Below, one piece after another: positions 45,801 through 56,717 of a stretch of 64,000 bases of DNA. Within the stretch, counting starts at the first letter, position 1. The number at the start of each line of letters is the position of its first letter. Origin of the DNA: Edaphochlamys debaryana. Taxonomy: Eukaryota; Chlorophyta; Chlorophyceae; Chlamydomonadales. A program made the translations under genes and the position numbers. The notes beneath the pieces were generated by a model. It was not told the origin of the DNA. It ran no database searches and saw only the letters and a program-made list of their open reading frames with translations. The stretch lies in NCBI GenBank assembly GCA_016858145.1, contig JAEHOE010000024.1, forward strand, positions 310,001 to 374,000, given 5' to 3'.

Positions 45801-48800
45801 GGTTGCCGTCGCTCTTGGTCTCCAACCCGAGCATCCGGGCCACCTCGGGGCATTGGTCGTAGCTGCCAAGTAGCAGCGTCGGAAGGGAAGGGCGCGATCA
45901 GTGCTGCTGCTGAGCTTGGCCAGCAGGTCGTGCAGCATCGCTGCGGTGCTACCAGCGCTCGTATTGGAGCGTCTGCGTAAGCCTCGTGTGCGAGCCGCGG
46001 CTTGCAGCTGTCGCAAACAGCCATGTCCTGGCGTGGCATACTCGCGCCCGCGTGCCGCATGAGCTCTGTGCTTGTATGTCCTCATTCAGTATGGTCCACA
46101 AAATGCGAGAGCTCGCGGGCTTTCTGAGCTCGTCGGTGCAAACCCCATGCCGCGTGACGTCCCTTCCCGGCTTCCCCGCACCCGCCACCTCCCCCTTGGA
46201 GCCAGCGTGACGACGTTCTCACCCCCCACACACACATTTATAACACACTCACCGGCTCTCATCGGTGAGGTTGCGCATTATTTCCGTGACAGAGTACCAG
46301 CCTGTGGCCAACATCAGTGCCGACCGAGGCGCATCACAGCGAGGAATGGCGGATTGGCGGAAGGCCCCTCGCGCCCCAGCAGCTCAATCCCAAGACGCTC
46401 AGACAAGCTCAGCGGCGCCCTCCAAGCAGGCGCATATAGCTGCCACGCACCGTTGAAGGGGCAGGCGGTGTAGGTGAGGCCGCCGACGCTGAGCTCCATG
46501 GCGCTCACGGCCGGGATGGCGTACCACTGCAGCCCCAGCTCCGCAAACCCCGGGTGGTCGGGGTGGGAGATGGGCACACGCGCCACGTACTGGGGCGGAA
46601 GCGTGAAGAGCTGTGGCGGGGGGCAGGGCGTGGGAGCTCCAGTTTGGGGCGGACCTGACAGGGATACCGTCTAAGGGCTGAGCATCACGCTCCCATGAAG
46701 CAAGCAAGCTGCACTCCTGGACCCTGCACCCTAGCACCATGTACACCGTAAGGTCCCCACCTTGGGCTCCTCCTCCGGGTGCACCTGCAGCAGCAGGGGC
46801 AGCATGTCGAAGCGGGTGCGCTTGTCCTCCGGAGGGGGCTCCCAGCCGAACTCGGACTGCGCGGGCAGGGGCTAGGGGGCAGGGGGGTCAGGAGCGATGC
46901 GATGGCGGGGGGCAAGGCGGGAGGGTCTGGCCCGGCGCCCGCGCGGTCAAGCACTCAGGCAGTCAGGCTTCAAGCTGCCATGATGCCATGGACCCACCTG
47001 CAGCATGGCGGTGAAGTCCGCCTCCGCCTTGTCCCCCAGGACAGACCCCTCTGCCTGCTTGTACCTGCGGGAGAAAGGGGATGAAAGGTATTATCCAAGG
47101 CTGCGGGAGGGGCGGAGAGGGTGTGGGGAAGGGGGGTGAATGCCAAAGCACGGCCTGCCGGAGCACACACGCCGCATGCACACGCCGCAGCATATATACC
47201 CGCCCCACCCGCAGTAGCGCAGCAGCTGGTTGTTCCACACGCGCGGGCCGTCCTGAGTGCCGGGCGTCTGCGGCCTGAAGACCACGATATTGGCGGTGGT
47301 GACGCAGCTGAGCGTGGCAGCCTCCAGCATCTCCAGGCAGGCCAGGAACATGCCCTCTGCAGGGTGGAGCACCAGGCACAAGGCACAAGGACTCCTTCCT
47401 CGGAGGAAGGAAGCTGACTAAGGGGGTCACGCTGCCCTCAGCCTTGCCTCCGCTCGACCCACATCGGCCGGTGATTCCACACGCCCTAGAAGCCTAGCTG
47501 CCCGGCACAAGAAGGAAGGACGCTGACGAGCTGCGCAGCCCTCAGCCTGGCCGCCGCCCGAACCATATCGGCCGACCCACATTGGCCGACCCACCCCAGC
47601 CCAGATTGCCCGGTTCGGCTGGCCACCCTTCGCCCCCTCACCCGGTGTGTCCACGTGCCGGTGGTCCAGCAGGTTGAGCTCCTGGGGGCAGCATGTGGGT
47701 TGGCGCGGAGCAAGCGAGGCGTGATATAAGTGAGAAGTGGTCTGCGTGAGGCTCCCGCTGCTACAATCAGCGCAGCCCCTGCCCGACGCCCGAGCGACCC
47801 CTGCGACCCCCCAGCCCTGTACGCCCCACGCACCTCCCAGAATTTCCTGTGGGGCGGAGGGCGAGCGGGAGGGTAATTGTCAGCAATACGCAGCGCCCCG
47901 CAACCGCGTGCAACAACCTCCCGCCCCTTGCCCCCGCCCGCTCGCCTGTTTGAGCACTTGGGCGCGTGCCTCCACGCCACCCTCGCCCCGTGCTGCAGCT
48001 CGTCGAAGGTGTGCGTGTAGGAGCCGGTGGCGGCGATCTCGGCCAGCACCTCCTTCACGCGGGCAGCCTTGGCCTCGGCGCTGCCCCGCTCGCGCTGGTA
48101 CAGATCCTGGGGGAAGCAGGGGCAGGTTGGAGTACCGGAGGAGGCCGAGCAACTATGGGGTCAAGAGCGGGAGCGGGGAGCCGGAGACCTACCGGCACGC
48201 GGTTTCAGTGCTGCTGTAACTTCGCTGCCCGTGACTTATGATTCCAGATGACCCTGACCGCACGCACCTGGTACTCGAGCGCTTCGCGAATGAGCGTCTC
48301 CGTGGGGGTTTCGTCGGTCTATGGGGGAAGGGGTAGAGCAAGGGCCGCTTGAGAGGGCAGGGGCCGCCTTCGTGCCAGTGCCCCCATGCCCCGTCCCTTC
48401 CTCACCCTCCCGTGTTTGCCCAGGGCCGGGTCGGGGCGGCACCCGTTGGGGCATATCTCCGGGTGCTTGCCGTGCACGTAGCCGGGGAAGGGACCTGAAA
48501 GGCAGGGAGGCGGTTGAGAAGGGCTTGCCGAGATCCTTAGAGCCGGCTCGGCAGCGGCGAAGTCCAGGGTGTACGGCGGCACGCACAGCCCGTGACCCGG
48601 CGCCGACGCAACCCCTCAGTACGTGCCACGGGACCCCACCGAAAATAATAATAATAGCTACGCAACGGGCGAACCCACTTCGGGGTTAAGGGGGCGGGGC
48701 AGAATCAACGCCCCACCACCGGCCACTTCCTTGGCAGCACCCGGGACCCACCGCCCAAGCGCACCTGTGCCTACGCTTCCATGCCCAAAGGGGCAGGCGA

Positions 48801-49080
48801 TGACCCGCGCCCTGGCCCGCTGCAGGGCCTCATCGGCGGAGCTTGCGGCGGCGCCGCCAGCGTCGGCCGCGGGGCAGGTTGCTGCTGGCGGCAGCGGGGC
48901 GACAGGCGGCGGCCCTGCGGGTGCCGGCGCCGCCGCCGTGACCGCCTGCTCCGTGACCGCGGTGCAGGCACTCGCTGGGCAGCCCAGCGGCGGTGCGGCC
49001 GCGGCGTCTGGAGCCGTGCTGCCCAGGGTCTGGCCGTTGCCGGGCGCGCGCTCGCGGCGCCCCAGGAAGCAGCGAAGCAT
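39815..49080 (-). CDS. NOS: Nitric oxide synthase without ankyrin-globin extension (NOS copy C), 1,274 aa
   Basis: Exons, 5' to 3': 49080-48765, 48494-48406, 48318-48268, 48106-47946, 47846-47834, 47681-47642, 47356-47209, 47064-46998, 46856-46761, 46610-46451, 46301-46253, 45862-45689, 45533-45393, 45258-45062, 44957-44881, 44771-44630, 44466-44321, 44197-44014, 43876-43761, 42594-42238, 42084-41976, 41360-41063, 40867-40582, 40388-40137, 39970-39815. Exons 2-24 are the same length as in copy A. Heme Cys (APKCSNR), Glu (GWYSVTEI), FMN, FAD and NADPH motifs are intact. Exon 25 starts like A and B (DVFGVVAPDHKA), then diverges into a short Ala/Ser-rich tail and a TAG. It is therefore a complete NOS ending after the NADPH module, closer to the size of animal NOS. 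Two of its introns have grown by insertion (introns 19 and 21). The N-terminus is Ala/Pro-rich but ends in the shared CPFGHGSVG. Confidence 0.9.
41433..41943. mobile_element. 511-bp non-autonomous inverted-repeat element (MITE-like) in intron 21 of NOS copy C
   Basis: The left end CCGTACGACCGCTAAAGATT and the right end, read on the other strand (CCGTACGACCGCTAAATATT), pair as terminal inverted repeats with 24 of 26 positions equal. TA flanks both ends, which fits a TA target-site duplication of the Tc1/mariner type. Intron 21 is 102 bp in copy A and 148 bp in copy B but 615 bp here, so the insertion is specific to C. The interior has at least seven copies of TTTCCGCA, several inside a longer TTTAAAGATTTCCGCA unit, and no transposase frame. 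Confidence 0.85.
42595..43760. other. Enlarged intron 19 of NOS copy C
   Basis: The intron is 1,166 bp here against 129 bp in copy A and 174 bp in copy B. The ends (GGTCGCTAACGTTTAG near 42,645 and the GC donor at 43,760) match the other copies, so about 1 kb was inserted, roughly 42,780-43,700. The inserted part is GC-rich with a CCCGACCCAT repeat near 42,890. I could not find terminal repeats or a coding frame. Confidence 0.6.
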
Positions 49081-50883
49081 GGTGTGTGGAGCGAGGAGCG
49101 CGGGCGGCCCCGCGCGGCCCTGCAGTGCGCTCTTGAGGGCAGAGTCGCTGGAACCGTGTTGACAGAAGCGAACAAGCGCTATTCGGTGGCGTAACAAGTG
49201 CGATGAGGGCTGTGGCTTCGCGTTGCTTCGCGGGGGTTTGCGCCCAGGGGATTTGATCGGACTACATGGCGAAGCGGCGATCCGACGGAATTGGGCCAGT
49301 CGGGCTCAGAGCGGCCTGCTGCACGGCACTGTCCCGGCACGTCGCAGGCTACTTGGCCTTGCGTGATGCTTGAGGACAAGGCGCCCCCGGCCGCCAATCG
49401 CGAAGTGTCGGGAGTCCCGAGCGACGTGAAGTGAGGCTCCAGGCTGCGGGGGTCGCCACGCGAGAGACTCGCGCTGCGGTTGGCCCCAGCGAGCACCTTG
49501 CTGCTGCCAGCGCACGCCCGAGCCGCTGGAGCCGTAGCAGCCGCGGCAGTGGCGAGCCCGCTGCGCCCCGTGGCTCCACCCCCTCGACGTGTGCGTCAGC
49601 GAGGCTCCCGCGAGGAGCTCCCTGCCGTCGGGGCCTCCGCTGGTGGGCCTGGGCCTGGCCAGCACCGCTGAGGCCCCCCCCGCGCCCCAGCCAGCCTGCA
49701 GCCGAGCAGAGCTTGCGGGCCCCAAGCCTTACTTCCGTGAGGGCTAGCTCGGGCTCGCAGCCGTTCCCCTCCCCACGCAACCCCTTCCCTCCCCACGCAA
49801 CCACAGGTACGAAAGCCCATGCCCTCCGCACACGGCGTAGCACGTGACGCGCTTGGCCAGCGCTGGCCAGCGTCGGCCAGGGCGTTGAGGTACCCGCCCC
49901 TTTGCCCTTGGAGTATGGAACCTGGTCTATCACTCTGTACAAGGCGCACCAAGTCTCCTGGCATGATGCTGCCCGCATATGCCTCTACGAGGTAAGCTAT
50001 TACCTCATACGGTTCGGTGCTACTTATTTCACAGTTGAATGTTGACGCAAGCCACCCGCCATGCATCATGCAGGGCAAGGACACCGGCCGCCTGGTCTGC
50101 CCGGATAGAGGAGCCCCCCTTATGGACCTTGCCAGATCCCAGCCTGGGCCAACAGCAAGCAGTAAGCGGAGTGAGAGCAGCGTCCGCTCTCCTGTTACGG
50201 TTTGGTCTTGACAGCTTGAGGCCTCCGTCTCTACAAGTCGAGGGCTCTGCTGCTTCCTCGAGCATGCACGGCCGCTCGGAGCCCGTGACAGCCATGCGCC
50301 GCTCCGTAAGCCCTCGTCACACGGCCCGCAGGGATGCCCCTCGTAAGGAAGCCCAAGTCCTCCTCAGCCTGCCCACCGCCAAAACCACCTTCGTTGCCCG
50401 TCGTGTAATGCGGGGTGTGCCAAGCCCGGTAGGGCCATACCGGCATCCCCACGTTCGATATGCAAAGTTGTTGTGTACAACCCTTCCTGTCCGATCATGC
50501 CGGCTGTCCACCAGTTCGTGACCGCCCCGCCCCCAGGATACTGAGAGGTGCGCGCCCTGGTCCCTGCGAACCGGTCCCCCACACATCCACCTTATCCCAA
50601 GCAAGTTCTACCCCCTACACCCATTCCTTCGTAGGCCCAATATGAGCGTAGCCTGCGGCCCCCAGCACGAGCCAGCCATCAGCCGGCTCCCCCTCCCATC
50701 ATCCCACACGTTACCCTACTGCTGGCTAGCAGGTGCGTGGCCAGTCAGCTCCACACTCCAACGGCCCACCAACGTTGCTGGTGGCAGCACATGCCGGAGG
50801 TAATGCTGTTGCATGCTGCCTGCAGCTCCACAGTTCCCGCCCGGCTGCTGCTAGCTCCGCCGGCGTCAAGGGGGCCCCTCCGC
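49081..50883. other. Intergenic region between NOS copy C and V-ATPase F
   Basis: This includes the presumed promoter of copy C (next to 49,080) and the 3' end of the V-ATPase gene (next to 50,884). A short direct duplication CCCCTCCCCACGCAACC occurs twice near 49,770-49,805. Open frames here are Arg/Ala/Ser-rich in both directions and I support none of them. Confidence 0.45.
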
Positions 50884-51514
50884 TTAGTTGAAGCCAGCAA
50901 TGTGCTTGACCCGCGTCAAGAGCGTGTCTTGTGCGGGGTCATAGGGGCAGTCCTTGCTGGGAATCTCCAGCACAGCGGGAATGGGCTGCGAAACAGGGGT
51001 GGGCGGGACAGCCGGTTGGGGGAACACGTGGGGGTCAGGCCGTGTGAGGCTGAGCCACTGCGTGCAACCCAGCGCCTTCCCCCGTCTCCCGCACCTTGTT
51101 GTGCTGCTGGATGACGTTCCGGATTTGCCCCGCCACTTGCTGCGAGATGAGGATGACCGCAATGTCGTCGCGCGCGCAGAACTCCTTAAAGGAGCTCTCG
51201 ATTTGGCGCACGGGCGTCTCTGCGCGGGGAACGCGACTGTGGTCAACCCAGTCTCCCCACGATGCCTTCTCAGCGTGTCTTACTTGAGTCTACAACCAGG
51301 TAGTTGCGCTTCTTGCGCAGGTCAACGTTCCCCACGCCGGCGAGCAGGAATCCGGTGATTGTGTCCTGTGAAGCGCGTTTACCAGCCAGAGTGAGATAGA
51401 GACCTCAGAATACGCATGATCAACACAACGTCCGGCAAAGAAGCTGCACACCTCGTCTGCGAGGACGGCCAGAAGCATGCCATCCGGAGGGATACCCGCT
51501 ACTGCACCGGCCAT
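50884..51514 (-). CDS. VHA-F: V-type proton ATPase subunit F, 123 aa
   Basis: Exons, 5' to 3': 51514-51452, 51365-51284, 51219-51095, 50985-50884; they join to 124 codons including the stop, matching the usual length of about 120-130 residues. The protein begins MAGAVAGIPPDGMLLAVLAD and contains TGFLLAGVGN, RKKRNYLVVDSKT, a DDIAVILISQQVA stretch and the hallmark C-terminus PAVLEIPSKDCPYDPAQD, all typical of eukaryotic subunit F (yeast Vma7). Subunit F sits in the central rotor stalk of the V1 sector and couples ATP hydrolysis to proton pumping into vacuoles. The gene is divergent from the TLDc-like gene, with 251 bp between the two start codons. Confidence 0.93.
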
Positions 51515-51765
51515 GTTGCTAATATGCGTAGAGAGTTACAGCTAGGTGGGGTTGCAGGTGTGTGTAAGGTGGGGAGCTGCGCGACCCGGCATGCTGCACA
51601 AAGCTCGCATCCATCTTGCTGCCCTTCGCTCCCCCTACCCGAGCGCTGACATACAGACAGCGGGAACAACCCTGATTATCTCCCCCTCAACGACCGCTAA
51701 AGGCGCACTCCTAGGTCCATCCTTCCATCCTGGCATTGGCCTCTCGGCTAGAGCGCAGCAGAAGC
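51515..51765. promoter_or_regulatory. Putative bidirectional promoter between V-ATPase F and the TLDc-like gene
   Basis: Only 251 bp separate the two start codons on opposite strands, so both promoters and 5' leaders must lie here or overlap. I see no TATA box. The inference rests on gene layout alone. Confidence 0.5.
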
Positions 51766-54700
51766 ATGGTCCAGGGGCTGATGCAGGGCCGTGTAGGCAA
51801 GGTTGTGCTAGCGCACCGGCGATGCGCGCAAGGGTCGTGGTGCCTGCCGCAACCGTGTTCCCGGTCGGTCGCCAACCGGCGCCGTGCCGTGGTCGTTCTC
51901 GCCAAGGACGGGGCCCCCCAGGAGATGGATGCGGTGAGGCACTCAGCGGAAACAATCCTCCCCCGCAGTCCCCAAACCCTGTAATGCTGGAGGGTGGGGT
52001 GGGCGCACAGGCGCCGGGGAGAGACCCCAGTTTGCCCAGCCTGAGCGCAACCGCCACCACGCGCAACACCCTCGATTGCCGTTCCCGCAGATCGAGAAGA
52101 TGGTCTCCTTCTTCTTCCCCAAAGCTCTTTCCGACCCGTGAGCACGCAGCAGCCTCTAGCTAACCACAGCTGTGCTGTACCTCTGCAGCAGTGCCTAAGC
52201 AAATGCGCGGTGGGGACTCGGGAGGCAGACCCTCCCCAGTGTGTGCCCACAGGCAACGGGCCCTCGCCGCCCAATCCAAGCCACTCTCCCGCCCGGCTGA
52301 GGCTCTAATGCGGCTGTTTGGCTCCTCAGGGCGCCCATGGGCCTCAAGCGCCTCAACTTTGACGAGCTGCCGGACCAGGTGGGCCCTGCATGAGTGCTGT
52401 TCTTGGAGGAGCGTTGGAGTGAAGGAGGTTGGGGAGCCAGCGTGGACTGAGGGTAGACAAGAAGGCTGGGTGGAGGGGTGAAGAGCGGCCGGACCAGTTG
52501 GGGCGTTGGGGCGTGCATGCGAGAGGTACTTGGCCTAAGCGCTTTGGGGCTCAGGAGCTCTGGTTTCCCCGGAGGGCCTCTTCGGTGGTGGGGCCGCGCA
52601 CTTCCGGTGCTTGGGAAGGCGTAGCCCCCTGACAGCGCCTCTAACCGCCCAGCCAACCTCATGACCCTCTGGCCATCCTCTCCCGCCCTCCTCCCTCCTC
52701 ACCTTCCCTCCTCCTCCCAACCCCCGCGCAGTACTGTGAGATGAACGAGAAGGCCGAGCTGCTCCCGGGCGACCAGCGCGACCCCCTGGTGGCGGCCGTA
52801 CGCCCGCTGCTGGCGCGGACGCAGCTGCAGGTGTGGGCCGGCAGGGAGGGCAGTTAGAGGGCCTGGGCGTCCGGGCCTGGGGTACGAACTGGGTGTTGCA
52901 GTTGCTGGTCCTGCTGACTCACTGCTGCTGCTTCAGTGGCCCTGCCACCACTGGCGCCAGGGCGCTGGCGCTTGGGGGCGCAGGGTTTAGGGTTTGCGAA
53001 TTAGGCACTGGGGCGCTACCGCTGCGGTTGGAGGAGGAGGAAGGGCCCCAACGGCGTAGGGACCAACCGCCACTGCTGATGCAGTGGGTTGCGAGCCCTG
53101 GACGCCACCTTGGTGCCCGGGCTTCGGGGCGCAGAGCTGACTCATACCGCTCCCCTGGTCTCTGCAGGAGCGGCAGCTGCGGCTGGTGTACGACGCCGAG
53201 GAGGATGGCTGGAGCCCGCAGGCTTTCCACGCCAAGGTGGGGAGGGGCAGGGCACCGCTGGCTTGAGGGCGCGGGTAGGGGGGCCAGGGGGCAACAGGGC
53301 TCGGGGACAGGGGTTGTGCAGGAGGCCCCGGCCAGGCGGTGAGGCGAGGGGGCGGGCAGCGGGGCCGGCGACAGCGCTACCCGGGCCCCTCTGTGGCACG
53401 CCCCTTCCCCTCCCACACTGAAGGCCTTCCTCGCACTCCCCCTTCCGGCCTCCTCCTGGCCTCCTCCCGGCCCCCTCCTGCCCCAGGTGGACGGACTGGG
53501 TGCCGCGGTGGTGGTGGCGGAGACGGCGGGCGGCGCCGTGGTGGGGGGCTACAACCCCGAGGGCTGGATCGGGTGGGTGGCCCAACGTGCAAGCACGGGC
53601 GCGCCGGCAGCTGTCATTCAGCACGCCATGCGCCATTGCCTGGTTGCGGAGCAAGCCACACGCATGCGGGCCAGCGGGCCAGACTTCTCCCGCACGGGCG
53701 CACGCAACCGCATCTTGAGGGTTGAGCCCGCGCGCGCCCGGACGTTGCTGCCGTGGCCGCCCCTGCCCTGCCCCGCTCCCCTGCTCAAAGAGCCCGAAGC
53801 ACACCGACACTCGCTGCATCGCCGCGGCGCAGCCACGCCCTCATCCCCACTGACGCACCCGTGTGCTGCCTCATGCACACTCGCAGGCTTGGGGAGGACC
53901 GCGCCAGCAACGGCGCCTTCCTGTTCACGTGGCCCTCGGGCGACATCAAGTCGCAGGCCCTCAAGATCGCAAAGGTACGAAATAGGTGATAAACTGAGAT
54001 TGTGTGGCTTCAGTTGAGGGCACCCGCGGGCTTTCAGTTTCAGAGCCTTTGACTCGGTTACAAACCACCCGACCCAAGCCCCCAACCGCTAACCGCTGGC
54101 CGCCAACGCCCAACTGCTTGCCAAGGTGGGCGGCCCCAACCTGGCCGTCATGGACAACCCCGGCAGCGGCCCCCAGTTCGGAGCGGATGGGCTGGGCATC
54201 CCGCTCAAGCCCCGGGGGCAGGAGCGCATGGCCAAGTGCAAGCTGGGTGGGTCTACAGGGGGGGCAGGCGGGGAGGAGTACGTGTTTGCTATTTTGAGGG
54301 TGGCGCTGGCTTGTGTGGTTCTTAGGCCAGCGGGGGCGATCGTTGCAGAGGGAGATTGGGGCGCCGTGGCATGCAGTGGTCGAGCTGACTGGTGGAGGGG
54401 GGCTCTGGCGAAGGGCGCGCGGAGGTCAGCCGGCTGCCACTGGTCTGCCGATCTCGGGTGGGCATCGCCTTGCGAGGACTTGCCAGCGCCTGGTCCCGTG
54501 CAGCTCCCAAACCCAACGCGACCCCGCCCGGCCCCAGGCACCTATTACGCCCGGATGCCCAACGGCTCCCGAACTCTGTTTGGGCCGGACGACGACCCCA
54601 AGAAGACCGAGCTGGTCTCGCTCCGGGTGGGTGGAGGGGCCCATGGGTGCCCGTGTGGAGGCCGGGTGAAAGGTGGGGATTCGAGGCTTGTAGGAGCCAA

Positions 54701-54885
54701 CCCCCTGCAAGCCCCTGCAGGGCGCACCGTCGAGCGTCAATCCACACTTCTTGCCCCGGGCCCTTGAGCCTTCGCAACCACTCTCCATCTCCATTCCGAA
54801 CCCCTTGCAGGTGTACGTTGCTGACGTCAAGGGGGTGGAGTGGAAGCTGGAGGGAATCACTTGGAAGACTCAGGTCGTGGAGTGA
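51766..54885 (+). CDS. TLDc-like protein with possible plastid transit peptide, 296 aa
   Basis: Ten exons keep frame: 51766-51933, 52091-52137, 52330-52378, 52732-52830, 53168-53236, 53487-53572, 53887-53974, 54126-54246, 54538-54626, 54811-54885. After an Arg-rich, acid-poor N-terminus (residues 1 to about 50, transit-peptide-like) come MVSFFFPKALSDP, FDELPDQYCEMNEKAELLPG and a beta-rich domain. Its signatures are LRLVYDAEEDGWSPQAFHAK, VVGGYNPEGWIGLG, NGAFLFTWPS and FGADGLGIPL, ending in a V(Y)VAD strand. This order matches the TLDc fold: a GFS-FH start, a GGY turn, an FLF strand and an FG-x-GL motif. TLDc proteins act in oxidative-stress protection, and some bind the V-ATPase. The start ATG is the first in the frame after 51,736; targeting is a guess from composition. 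Confidence 0.75.
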
Positions 54886-56717
54886 GGAACACGTGGCCAC
54901 TTGACAAGCTGGACTGTGGGCCGGGGGGAATGCATTGTGGCAATGGAGCCGGGGTGGCCCTGCAGGCCGGCAGGCATACTTGTGATCCCAGCAAGGTTGG
55001 CATAACTCGGCGTTAATCACATGCTTCGGGTGTTTGGATTGAAAGGTATGAAAAGCGTTTTGGGGCGCGTTGCAGGCTTAGGCTTGTTGTTTGGACGTCT
55101 TCGCGTAGGGAGGATGGTGAGCTTCGCAACTGCTTGCCTCCATAGCCCAGCGCCCGCCATGCCTGCCCTTCTGAGCAGCCATTCGCTCTCGTCCGGCTTT
55201 TGAATCATTTTGGTGTGACTTGCGAGCGGGCTGTACGCGTGTTGGCGTTGGCAGTTGAGAGGTCGCGGGGGGGCATCGGGGCTGCGTTGCACGTGGCCTT
55301 GGGTGTTGCCCGGCCAATCTGTACGGTTTGAGCTCAATTTTGGGGCCGAGCGGATGGCGTGTGGGCAGCAACGTAGACTCTACCTGCTCACCGCAGACTC
55401 TGCTCTATCACTGTGTGTCAGGCACTGCTCTCTCCGTGACGCCTTTCCCAGCTCGGGAAAGGGGGGATCGACGGAAGGGGAGCCTCTGTCTTTGCAAGGT
55501 TACGTACCCCTTGGGGCGAGGGGTGCTGGAGTTGCGGTGCCAGTCGCAGTATTGCTGTGCTGGACTCCTCGTAAGCAGGTGTGAGGGGCGTCCGTGAGCT
55601 TGGTAGTCTGGTGTTAGCCCCCGGTGTTAGCCCCCCGGTTTACTTCAGGCAGGCTTGTGTGGCTGGGATTGCTGTCGGAGAGGCGTATCGTGAAGGGTCG
55701 TGATACAAGCGGCTCCCTTGCTGGTATCAAGACGGGGTGATGAGGCGGGATGCGTGTTGGACAGGGCTTTGAGAAGAACAAGAAGACGAGAAGCGCAGGA
55801 GCCCTACCGTGAAGGCGTTGGAGGAGGCTGTAAGAAGACACGGGGCCTTCGCACTAGACAGGATCCTGCGCGCCTGGTCAGTCAGTCGGGCTGTCGGGGT
55901 GCCTTGAGATCTAGTACGGTTCTGGTCCCAAGCCTGTTGGATTGGAAGCAGCTATCCTCCACCCCTGGGGGGCCTGGAGCCAAGCGTGTCATCGTGCACT
56001 GCGCTGCATTGCGCATTGCTCAAAATCCTCCACTCCAGCACCGCCACGCAGTCGGGTACTAGGACTACTACCTGGCTCGCAGGCGCAGGGGCTCGTGCGC
56101 TGCTACGCCCGAGGGACGCAAGAAGGTGGCTGGGGCTGAAGAGAGGTGGTCCCACAAGCTAACCTCAGACAGGGGCGGTGACATTGCTTCAGGGTTAGTG
56201 CAGGAGGGTGCAAGGCGAGTGGGGCTGTAGGTTGACGGGTTGAGGGCTTAGTCCGGAGGCCATGCGGCCGTCAGGCCCCCCTGGGCAGGCCGTCGGGGCA
56301 GCCGGAGTGAATGCTTTCCGCTGCTGCGATAAGGCTCGGCGTGGTCAAACGGGGATCGTGGGGTGCAGAGGCAGGGTTGACTTGTTGGCTGGGCCTGGAG
56401 GCGCCCGCAAGCTCCATCCCAGCGCTGCTCCATCTGCCGCACAGCCGAGGTCGTTGCCGCACAGGCCCTGGGCCCGCCTCGCAATGCCACTACCTTAACA
56501 CCGCCCACAGCACGTACACGCAGAGGCACTTCGTGACGCGACCCCGAGCAGCTGTGAACTGCGGCAGCGTCGTCAGCAAGCTACCTGCTGAGCTGGGGAC
56601 CGCTTTCCACCGCTTCGCATCTCCCCTCCGTAAACCCCCTCCACAAGCTACAGTAGCACTAGATTGAGCATCTGCACCTGCCAGGGACGCGCGCGCCGCG
56701 ACATCTCCAGGCCGAGC
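54886..56717. other. Intergenic region, no gene seen
   Basis: The region contains the 3' end of the TLDc-like gene and the upstream sequence of the chalcone-isomerase-like gene. There is lower GC than in exons, no exon chain and no recognisable RNA gene. A short direct duplication (GTTAGCCCCCGGTGTTAGCCC) lies near 55,613-55,635. Confidence 0.5.

Noticed and set aside
39815..49080. Copy C as a truncated pseudogene
   Set aside because: All 25 exons keep frame and every catalytic motif is intact. The shorter C-terminus ends at a point where ordinary NOS proteins also end, so it reads as a functional plain NOS.
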